Assembly: GCA_947034895.1 (NCBI GenBank)
Contig: OX344765.1
Span: 29,765,001-29,829,000 of the forward strand
Source of the DNA: Rhytidiadelphus loreus
Taxonomy: Eukaryota; Streptophyta; Bryopsida; Hypnales; Hylocomiaceae
DNA length: 64,000 nucleotides
Direction: 5' to 3'
Shown here one piece after another: positions 1-9,600 of the stretch (positions are counted from its first letter, which is position 1; every line of letters starts with the position of its first letter). The notes under the pieces are model-generated. The model saw nothing but the letters and a program-made list of their open reading frames with translations, had not been told where the DNA came from and made no database searches. Both the position numbers and the translations under genes were made by a program.

Positions 1-3000
1 GATTGCAGCAGTGATGTGAGAAGCCATGTCAAGCAATGCATCTGACCCATGCTGGAAGCAAGCTGCGGGTGCCATAGCTTGCACCTGGTTCTGAAGTGCT
101 GCCGAGTCTTGCCTCTCCAGCTCCTCCACCCTTAGCTTCAAAAAAGCTTTTAGCTGCAATAACAGTTTCTTAGCAACCATAATCGGCACATCGTAGCCCA
201 GTCCACATTTAAGATTTATTGAATGTTCCCACAATCAAGAAGTCAAAACAGAAATGCAACCTCCTTCCTGCGTTCAATCAAATTGGAGTATTCAAGAGCG
301 TTTGTTCTACCGAATGCAGGTCTCTATTGCAAGTAAATGTTCTATTGAAGCGATCGGGTATCCCACCCTCTTGAATTAAACACATAAAAACTGTAATTTG
401 TCCCTAAATGCCTGGAATGACATATATGTCGCCTTAAACTCTGATTCCATTCCATAAAGGGGACATACGTGCTTCCCAAGTGATGAAAAATCAAAATGCT
501 CATGTATGTCTATACTTTTCTCTAATATAAATAGTAAATTATATAATTTTGAACACATTGACAAGAAAAATTTGGTAGAATAACTATACTGTGTTTGATA
601 CTCTTAGAAGTTTAGACTTTCGTATCAAACATTCATGTACTACAAAAAGGAAATCTATTCTTGTTGAATTTTCAAAGTTACATGCTTCTAGATTGAATTG
701 ACAAAGATCTATGATAGTCATTATATTTTCAACAATGAACCAAGAGTGTCTTTGGGAATCATTAAGGCTTGTAGTACATTTTTAGACATAACATGTACCA
801 AATTACAAATACAGTCAGCAGCTGACTTCCCACTCTCCTTCCAACTTAGTCTAAAGTTTTAGAACCTGTGTTTCGAAATTTTATCCGCTGCTAAAGGCAG
901 AATATTCTGTCTCTTAATTTTGACTCTTTAAGACAATTAGCCTAACTGAATAATGTTATGAATTTTTTCAAAATCAATTGTACACATCATTCAAATCGTC
1001 ATGTTTAATATCTTTCAGTTTAAACACCAACTTTCAAAATTTTGTAGAAATCACAAATACCTCTAAGGTATTAGGTACCTCTAAGTAATACCTCTAAGAT
1101 TCACCTAAAACCTTCAGGCCAGTGTTTTTTTTTCATTTTCCATGAAATGGCGAAGTGCCGATATTAAATGTTACGGTGGTGCTCCAAGTTTCAACATTCA
1201 TCTACGTACTGGATAGAAGATGTGGTACTACGTCATGTATCTATAATTCTATTTTCATTCACAATGTGGTGATTTCATCCAAAAAAATTCTTGAACTTTG
1301 AACTTGAAGTTTTTTTTGGCGATTTCATCCAAAATTTTACTAAAAATTTCCTATAGCTTGGTGCTAGGTCAAAATTTTTGGTGCAATTTTGCACCAAATC
1401 GCCAGAAAAAACCCCACCGCTTCAGGCATTTCAGGGATAGGAGTGTAGAAGTAGGCTGTATTCGTACCTCAAATAAGTCATTGAGTAACAGATTTCTATA
1501 CTCGGTCTCTAGGAAGCGCCCTACGCCCGTTTCTTGTTCATTGCCGGGCACTTCATGCAACAAGTTGTCTTTGATGTGACCTACTCCATCCGCACCGCTT
1601 TCATCTAAATCTATATTCCAATTTATCTCACCACCATTTTCAAGACCCTCGTCCACCCCCAAGTCTTGTCCAATATCCCAACTGATGTCTGATTCCAACT
1701 TGTTTGCGTCCACTGACGTAGGATCATCTATCACTGTATCAATTCCCCAATCAATTCCACTACTTATATCGACAACCTCACCCGTACTTTCTCCACCAAC
1801 GTCACCCCATTCTATATTGTCAGTACTGTCCTGACCACCTGAAGAATCCAGACCCCAGTCGATTAAGTCATGACCACTTTCAACTCCAATTTCAATGGAC
1901 TTGTTATTGTCATCTACACCGCTTTCCCTTTCTTCAACTGTGCACAGCTGTTCCTCGGCTTTCGCAAGGCTGGGTGGATGATCACGAAGGTCTTCAAGAG
2001 TTGGTAAATTAGGCCTCTGCTCACCCTAAAAGTGGCACATGCGAGTCAACAAACGAGGCATCCGGGAGTAAACAACAACGAGCAACAGGTTCAAGAGATT
2101 GGAAATTCCTGTGCACTAAGAAAACGCTCATACGAGGGACGTTGCTTTACCTTGGGTCCCGGATGTGCATAAGTTATCATAGCTTGATACAACTCCATTG
2201 ATTCTCCAACTTTGACGTTACAAACAGCTTCCACAACCTCCATGAAAACAGTCGGAAGATACTTGCCAAGCGCCTTCAACTCTGATTTGACGTCGTTGCC
2301 CTGCAACAATGAAAGAATGTGGAAACACCAAAATTAACGGTAAGACTCTACAAATAATAACGAGGGGAGAACGATAATTCGAACCAAGGGAAGAAACTGT
2401 TGAAAAAAAAACGTGCAAAGTATTAACATCCTGACCTTGATACCAAGTTCTTCACAAGCCTGTCGATATCTAGAGGCTGCAGCCGCTGCATTCCGCTTAT
2501 ACTCTGCTTCTTTTTTCTCCATGTCAGTCAGCTGCTGCTGCACTTTAGCTATCTCTTTCTTCTGACTTGGACTTTGTAGCAGAATTTAACACTCACAACA
2601 TGTAGTCAGGCAAGTACGCTACTGGACCAATGGACCAATGGACCATCAAAAGGAAGAACCACAAACAGATCAGACAATCATAGCAATGCAGATTTTAAAT
2701 AAAAATTAGTGCACCTAAGTGTCCAAGCAAAAAATTCTGAAGCAAGGATCGAGTACAGTAACTTTCAATACGTTGATTTCTTTAGTTCAAAAATGTAATT
2801 GAATAACTTCAACTCCTAGAGATTTGGATGCGGCCACTTTGGTCACTTCGGGGTTAGCCTTACAGTGACGCTTTACAAGAGGAAACGAAGGACAGACAGC
2901 AGGAATAATCTCCATAGTATGTTAAAATCAAACATACATTTCATAATCTGTGTAATGCACCATAATCTGCGCTGCTTCTCCGAGGTGTAGGAGCTCCTTC

Positions 3001-4491
3001 TCGTAAGCCCGTACAATACCATCCCACTCACCCTGTACACATTGTTCGCCACTACATAAAAATTATAGAAAATTGTGAATGACCACAATGAGGATATAAA
3101 AGAATGGGGACATAAATCTCCAGCAAAAAAAACATTGATTCTGAGGAGAATTGTCTGAAGAAAGCTTGTCAAGCAGCTTACCGCTGTTCCAGAAAGACGA
3201 CCAAAAAAGGTTCGAGACTCAGGATTGGATTCCGCCAACAAATCTCTGATGCGTCTCGCTTCTAGGTAACCAGTGTCTGCGTTCACCAACTTCCAATGTT
3301 AACAAAAGTATTACGATCCATCCAAATTTATCCACCATGATTATATTGCTAACCTGATCATATCTACCATTAACCCCTAATGCCCTGTAGCCCCGTGGAA
3401 ATCACAATACTCACATTTAGTGCCAAATATGATACTTTCAGTGGATTCATAGAACTGAGATCCCTATCAAAATTATAATATCAATCTCCTAGAGTAACCC
3501 AATCACAAAAATAAATTAAATCAAGTGAGATATGAGCGTTTGAAAAATTCAGTTTTCTAAAAGCCAACAATAATAAATTCATGAGGCTTTGTTCAATTAT
3601 AATGATTTCCGTTCTAGCGAGTCAAATGTATGTTCCTATATATATTGTTCAAAACAATCTAATCTTAAATTCATCTTGTCATTCAAAACTTTAAAAGCTA
3701 AAAACAAGTTGCAATTCAATTTTCTTATGTCCACTTTTGGAGCAATATAGAAATTCAGTAATAAGGTCAATTGGGTTCAGGCTTTAAAATGCATGACATT
3801 TAACCCTTTCAAGGAACAAAACGACATATTTGGCCTCATTTTTTTCAACAGTTTTGATGAGTTTTTTTACAGGGATTCATATTTGTTCCAAAAATCAATT
3901 ATAATAACCAACACATGCGATGTTCTTCACCCAATCTAGTGAGATAAAATTTCTCCACATTTAAATTATACTTTCCACAATATGATCATTCTAAAACCAA
4001 AAATCCTTGGTCCTTAAAAGGGTTGTGTGAAACCCTAGCGCAATCCCACCAAAACCCTAATTTCATCAATCTACAGATGAGCATCAATACAGAAGCTTCA
4101 TCGCAACCTCAAACATTCGACTCTCTAGAAAAAAGTCAATTCAAAAGCTCCACAAATAGATGGCACTCACTCTCGGCAGTGCAGGTCTGCAGCCATGGAT
4201 CCAGCGAGAGCGGCAGCGACGCGAACGCAGCCGCAATTCGTGCTCTCAACGACGCGACTTTCTTCCTCCAGTCCGCCGGAATCTTCTTCCGATCCACCAG
4301 CCAATCTGCCAGTCACAGCAATCGCACCCAATCAACCCCCAAACCCTAAAGCCTAAAACACCCCCGAAAACAACGATAATTCGTAAGAGTAAGGCAAACC
4401 AAATCTCACCTGCAAGCTTGGAGTATGTTATGTCAATCGGCAGCAGTGCCAGAGGGTCGCTCACAGTCCCAAATCCAGAGCCTGCATCCAT
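1..4491 (-). CDS. C53: CDK5RAP3-like protein C53 (UFMylation/ER-phagy adaptor), 8 exons, C-terminus outside window
   Basis: Seen: minus-strand exons 4410-4491, 4171-4305, 3182-3276, 2938-3032, 2436-2571, 2151-2300, 1468-2025 and 153 to beyond the window edge. All have GT..AG borders and compatible phases, giving 468 codons so far. The N-terminus has the family signatures LPIDITYSKLADWLVDRKKI and PADWRKK, followed by YLEARRIRDLL, FFGRLSG and RAYEKE. A coiled-coil stretch around QQQLTDMEKKEAEYKRNA comes next. Exon 7 is an acidic disordered region (residues about 232-417) with five Trp motifs, ending in ETEYRNLLLNDLFE. Known: plant and animal C53 binds ATG8 and UFM1 and works with the UFL1-DDRGK1 ligase at the ER in ribosome-stall-induced ER-phagy. 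The start at 4491 is the first ATG in frame before the conserved N-terminus. The family is about 550 residues long, so roughly 80-100 residues are missing to the left. The exon 3 acceptor was chosen by phase; a nearby AG at 3290 gives the wrong phase. Confidence 0.94.
154..1467 (-). other. Large intron 7 of the C53 gene (1,314 nt)
   Basis: This AT-rich stretch lies between the disordered-region exon and the last exon visible in the window. The donor reads GAG|GTACGA on the minus strand, and the acceptor is preceded by TTATTGCAG. I see no coding capacity or recognisable repeat in it. Confidence 0.8.
3800..4024. repeat. Short TTAA-flanked MITE-like element in C53 intron 2
   Basis: The left end reads TTAACCCTTTCAAGGAAC. 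The right end reads GGTCCTTAAAAGGGTT, nearly its reverse complement. The element is about 225 bp and lies wholly inside the intron between exons 2 and 3 of C53. Its termini resemble those of the longer W family in this window (TTAACCCCTAAAGGACC), so it may be an internally deleted relative. The right TTAA is degenerate. Confidence 0.5.
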
Positions 4492-5186
4492 GACTTCGAA
4501 CTGGAACCTCCAAAGCTCTGAGGCTCGCTCAGAAATGGCAACGCCAAACAACCGCAACACAGAGCTCCAGTTGTCGGTAAATCAAAAGCTGACCGACTTT
4601 CGGACCACCTAGGTAGAAAGCTAAAATCTAGCAGCGTCGAAGATGTGGATCATAATACACACTAAATTTTCCCCAGGCTAATAATTTCATGGTTCGCACC
4701 AAGGTCTGAAGCCTCACTGGCTCTCCCTCTGCAAAACAACATACAAGAGAATTTCGTGGATAAATGCCTTGATTTATGATGTGTGAGGTGAGGCTAGTTA
4801 GGGTTGAGTGCACGTCAGTTTGCTGCAACCTGAATCATATTCTGCCTGTTACAAGCAAAGGGTTCACAGTAATCTCTGATGGACCCTCTGATGTAAGGTT
4901 TCAGCATCAATTCGAAAATTCGAATTGCTGTTTCTGCTCTTGAAGTATCCGGACAATGCGTGAAGAATCTGTCTCTGAAAATATGACCCTTCGGTTTTCA
5001 TGAGCACTCAGGTTGCGTGTCACTAATTTCCTTCAAGACGATCAAAGCTCATGGCTTCGTTGCATGGCTAAATCGCATCCCGGCACTGACACCCCTGTTC
5101 TACGCACTCGACATTCAAGACGAAAAGCAAAAGGATTTCACGAGAGTTAGCGCGATCCAAACCATTTCCGAAACCTGCAGAAAATG

Positions 5187-5345
5187 CTACCAAACTAGCC
5201 CGTAGGGTTCGTTAGTGGTGTGACAAGCGGCGAAAGCGATGAAGAGAATGAGCAGCAAGGAGAGAAGGGGCTGCAGGAGGTCCTGCAGCAGAAACAAACA
5301 GAGGCAAAACACAACCAGGACTGCCAAGGACTCACGAGTCTCCAT
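5187..5345 (-). CDS. Candidate small hydrophobic protein, 52 residues, unrecognised
   Basis: Seen: ATG at 5345 in a good context (G at -3, G at +4), an open frame of 52 codons, and a TAG stop. After a short charged start (METRES) come two Leu/Val/Phe-rich segments, about residues 7-20 and 25-41, separated by QDLLQP. The tail is polar, HTTNEPYGLVW. This would suit a small membrane hairpin or an uncleaved signal anchor. The ORF is clearly more GC-rich than the flanks. I recognise no family. It lies about 850 bp upstream of the C53 start on the same strand, so it could be in a leader, a separate transcript, or chance. Confidence 0.22.
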   Translation of the reverse strand: METRESLAVLVVFCLCLFLLQDLLQPLLSLLLILFIAFAACHTTNEPYGLVW

Positions 5346-5564
5346 AGCTGCAAGAATGCAAACTCTGCCATGGCCATGGCACCCTGAAGCTTAACAGATC
5401 GATCGTACAAGCTTACACCATGAGGCAGCAATCATGGCCCACAATCGTGGACTTCGAGGTACAGGGCGAAGGTTCCTACCTTGGTCGACTTTCGCGCTCG
5501 AGCCAAAACCCTGATGACGTAGCTCACAAATTAATTTCCCGCAAGTAAAATTTCCTGAAGCTTC

Positions 5565-6270
5565 GAATTACTTATGCACTAAAATGCGTTTCAAGATGCA
5601 TCCCCATATGCAGCAAGGTTAGGGTTTCGCTGATTTCAAGCTCAAGGAAACGGTAAAACAAAGCCACCAATTGAAATTGAGAATGCTACTGGTTGTGCAA
5701 AATAATTGGCCGCAGATTGTTTCCCGCTGAAACTGTCGGATTACTTATGCACTAAGTGAATGCGATACAAAGACTTAGCACTGCATCCCAAAGCACAGTC
5801 ACGACAAGGGCTTACCTAATTTCAAGCTCAAGGAAACAGGGAAACAACCATTTGACCATGAGAATGTCACAAGATTTTCGTCCGCAACAACTCGAATTTT
5901 CTGCAACTCAAAGAACTGAATTACTTATGCACTAATCTACAAAGATTAAGGGCTGCATCCCAACGTACAGCCAGCGTTAGGGTTTAGCTGATTACAAGTT
6001 CAGCGAAAGCGCAAAACTATCCACCATGCGATCATGAGCATGCCTTGCCAATAATTCTCCCAGACTTTTCGGAATCTCCTGAACCATAAATTGCGGAATT
6101 CCTTAAGCACGAAATTGAATTCGATTCAAAGATTCGGTCAGCGCAGCATCCATAGACCAGGGTTTAGGGTTTCACCATTTCAAGATCAAGGAAGCTCAAA
6201 ACAGTCAACCATTCGATCATGCGCAACTACCTTAATTGAGCGCTCCACTAACTCAACTGTGCATAAATTT
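5565..6270. repeat. Four diverged tandem units of about 178 bp
   Basis: Each unit begins with a variant of GAATTACTTATGCACTAA, at 5565, 5738, 5918 and 6096, giving periods of 173, 180 and 178 bp. Later in each unit there is a GCATCC block, a GTTAGGGTTT or similar block, then TTTCAAGCTCAAGGAAA and a CAACCATTTGACCATGAG-like block. Divergence between units is substantial, so the array is old. It lies in the upstream region shared by the two genes. Confidence 0.7.
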
Positions 6271-6691
6271 TTTATGACAAACTGAAAGCGCATGTCCGAA
6301 GTGCAAATCAGGTCCCACCAATGTAAAGCTGCACAAGTATCCGGCCGTCAGATTTTGAACTTCCTGAGCATCCACAGGCTAAAGGCTCCCACTCGGATAA
6401 GGCCACCACAAGGCCATTGGAGCAAGAGCAAGGCTTACGGAGACCGGATTACCCAGTCACCGTAGCCAACTCTTCTTCAACCACCGTCTGTAGCCAACCC
6501 TAAACGCCAAAGCAACCTCCTGTATCCAGTCACCAAGAAGATTGTTTCTCTGTGAGTCCCTGTCTAGCTTTCCTGTATTTCTTCATCGGACCTGGAAATT
6601 GCTGCAGCTGGGATTCTCCAGATGAACCTACCGTTGCTGCAATTCTCTTCACTCTTTTGAATTGCGCTTATTTGTTACTGGGTTTGTTACA

Positions 6692-9600
6692 ATGCTGCTT
6701 CAAGGGGCGGTGATTAGCGGCTCTGCGACATGGCCGAGCAACAGAACAAATTCAATGGGCAGTTCTTTTGTGAGACCTGGAGTCGCGAAGACGCATCTGG
6801 GCGATGTTGACTCCAGGCACCTGTTCTCACTTGCCATTGAGGTAAGTACACCGTTTCCAGAAGCTTCCAGTGACAAAATTCTCATTTACACTCTTTTCTT
6901 TTGTAGATTTTGGTAAAACTCTTACCTATGTGAGATTTCGTTATGAATTTTTGGGTTGTTGCCATGAGCAAGTAGAATCCAATGCAAGTCGTTTTGCAAT
7001 TTTTGGAGTTGTGCACGAGTTTTCGAAGTTGCTATGGTGTTTTTCTCAGAAGCATGCACTAGACTGTGCTTCTTCTGACCTTCTTAACTCCTTTAGACTT
7101 TCTATGGGAAGGTTCAACTCAAGGCACTTTTCATGAAAGGGTTCTCTGTGCCTGTGGCAGTTTTATGTTTTAACGTTCCTACTGGAGTGAAATTAGAAAT
7201 GGATTTAGGAGCCAGGTGGAATTGGGGCATCTACCTTATAAGCGCAAAATGCAATAACAGCTGTGGAATTTGTGTGTGTGCTCCCTGTTTCGGCAATGTT
7301 ATCCTCTCCCGTGTCAAAATTTATCACAATTTCTTCATTGTTAATAATGCTTGACCGCAGGGCTTTTCTCCTCCTAGTGTCTCGCAACAGATGAGAGGCT
7401 GTCATAGACTGGTTTGCAATGCTGCAGCAAGCCCTAATGGCAACAAGGGGCCCAAGGTACACCTAGCTTAGTCCATTGGTTTGGCATTGCTACTTCTTTT
7501 GCAGAGAATGTGTGCTCATTGGGATGCTATTCACGGAATCCGATTTTCGGTATTGGATGTGCTAACGGTGGTTTTGGAAATGGGTGAAAGATGGTTATAG
7601 CCATCACCGGTGCGACAGGCTTTATTGGCTCGAGATTAGTGGACAGACTTGTTACAGGTATGAAACCCGATCATCTAAATTAGAGGATACTCTTTAAGCA
7701 CTTTAACCAATATGTAGGAGTGTGCTTTCATTGGGAGATCACTCAATAGAGCTTCCTGGAGAGATCACTTTGGGTACAAAAACCTAACTCTCTTGAGATC
7801 AGATTTTCATTCCTATGTCAGAATTTCTCATGCAATTTCAAAAAGGGAGGTTGTAGACCACGATAAGTGACAGTAGTCAAGCCCATTTCCTTTCAAGGAT
7901 CATTGGACAGAGACCTTTAGCCAAGTCATACTTACACCACTTGCTGATAACAGAGGAGTTGCTGTTGGGAATAAGGGTCAGCATAGGAGGCAGGATCAAG
8001 TCCTAACGTTTTTAGTATCCTCTGCCTTAATGGGGGGTGGGGGGTGTCAAAAGTTTTGGATTTAGGGCCATGCGCATGTCAATTGGCCTTGTATACCATT
8101 TCGGAAAGGATTTGAGCTGATGTTTGGATTTTTCTCGTTGCAGATGGGCATGAAGTTCGAATTCTGGCCCGCTCAGAATCGAAGGCTCATGAAAAGTTTC
8201 CTGGTGAGTGTTCTATGAGTGATGACCACCACCATGTTGTAGTTTTCTTTTAGCTCACTGGAATGTGACATCGACTGTCTTTCTGCTTGCCGTTTGAAAT
8301 TATTTGTGTAAATGCAAGCCAGTATACGTGTTTGTCCGTTTGTAGTGTGTTTCTCTTTGTTTGGGAATAATAATTCTGGGAGGGCGAGTTTGCAGAAATG
8401 AAATATCCGGACTTGAAAGTAGGCGGAGAGAGTAAGTGGGCAGAATTGATTAAAGGCTCCACTGGGGTTGTCAACTTGGCTGGCCCTCCTATTAGCACAA
8501 GATGGACTCCTGAGGTATGGGTATTATAATACCATGATAAATCTGCTGTTGTCAGAGAGCAAGAAGTTGATCTCCTGTACTAAATGTCCCTTTGTATTCA
8601 TACAAGAACATGATCTTGATCGTCTTCTTCCTCCGTTAATGGACATCCTTGTTTATTCAAGGTTGCACTTTTATTCTCTATGGAACTCATAATTCCAGTT
8701 TGCTTCAGACATGTGGGATCAATTACCTAATGCAACTCTGTTTTTCCCTTTTTTCCAGATAAAAGCAGATATCAAGAACTGCAGGGTTGCGGTAACAGGC
8801 AAGGTAGGTGAAAACGAATTTAGAATTATTTCAGAGAAGGATCTCTGTGTATTTTATATAATTATATTTTATGGAGTTTTCTGCTGTGCCATTGAGTTGA
8901 CCAACAACAATGGGGTCTCAGATGTACGATTTTTGACGATAGTGTGCTTGCTTCGTTTGAAATTTCAGGTAGTACAAGCAATCAATTCAGCACCGAAAGA
9001 GGAGCGACCTGCTGTTCTCGTTAGTTCAACCGCAGTAGGATTCTACGGTAAGTCAACGTTTAGTTAACCCCTAGGTGCCCAAATGGCCGCTTCCATATTT
9101 ATAGGAGTTGGAATAAATCATTTAGAAAGCTTCAAAGTCGGTAACAAAATGTACCAATAGAAAGAAGAAATCATACCCTTCATTTTGGAACGATAGAAAT
9201 CAATGTTTGAAAGCTACCATGACTTTAACCTCTACGTTAGACGTCATCACTTTTAACGGCCTTCAATGGAACAAGCGATTGTCCTGCATGGTCGGTGGTA
9301 TGCACTCTTAATATCATAGTATATTGTTGCAGGCACAAGCGAGACATCTGCCTTTGATGAGACAAGTCCTTCTGGAAATGACTACCTTGCTGAGGTGTGT
9401 GTACTGTGCCACAAACTAAACGTTGAGGAGCGATTTCTATATACTTCATTGTGAGCTGCATAATCCTTAACACTACTTAGAGGTGTGCTGTTTCTTGGGG
9501 ACTATGATCATGAAGTAGCCGTTTAGTGTCAAAAGTGGGACTTGAAATTGGCAGAATAGCACGCACATACGGATACCGCACCCGTGACTGTAGTCTCCTT

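Larger units (their letters stand above)
4492..6691. promoter_or_regulatory. Shared upstream region of the divergent C53 and GC1 genes
   Basis: Some 2.2 kb separate the two start codons, so both promoters and 5' UTRs should lie here. The region is less AT-rich than the intergenic DNA further right. It contains the tandem units at 5565-6270 and a small hydrophobic ORF at 5187-5345. I could not place TATA boxes or transcription starts with confidence. The pyrimidine-rich stretch just before 6692 is a plausible GC1 5' leader. Confidence 0.5.

Noticed and set aside
1369..1734. Continuation of the C53 reading frame past the exon 7 donor
   Set aside because: The conserved protein stops at NDLFE, followed by GTACGA. 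The extension reads into the intron, and the next exon at 153 continues the family sequence in phase.
3277..3289. Longer C53 exon 3 starting after the AG at 3290
   Set aside because: It would leave phase 0 after a phase 1 exon end. The acceptor before 3276 joins in phase and gives ENTGYLEARRI.
4023..4612. Plus-strand frames of 108 and 150 codons over C53 exons 1-2
   Set aside because: They are antisense shadows of the conserved minus-strand exons and encode nothing recognisable.
6870..7354. Plus-strand frames in GC1 intron 1
   Set aside because: They start after the exon 1 donor, lack similarity and have random composition.
7505..7590. Extended GC1 exon 3 starting at the strong acceptor TTTTGCAG (7504)
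   Set aside because: In the frame needed for [10 protein letters not shown] it contains a TGA two codons before the Met, so it cannot be part of the main coding chain. It could still be a 5' exon of a shorter, leaderless isoform.
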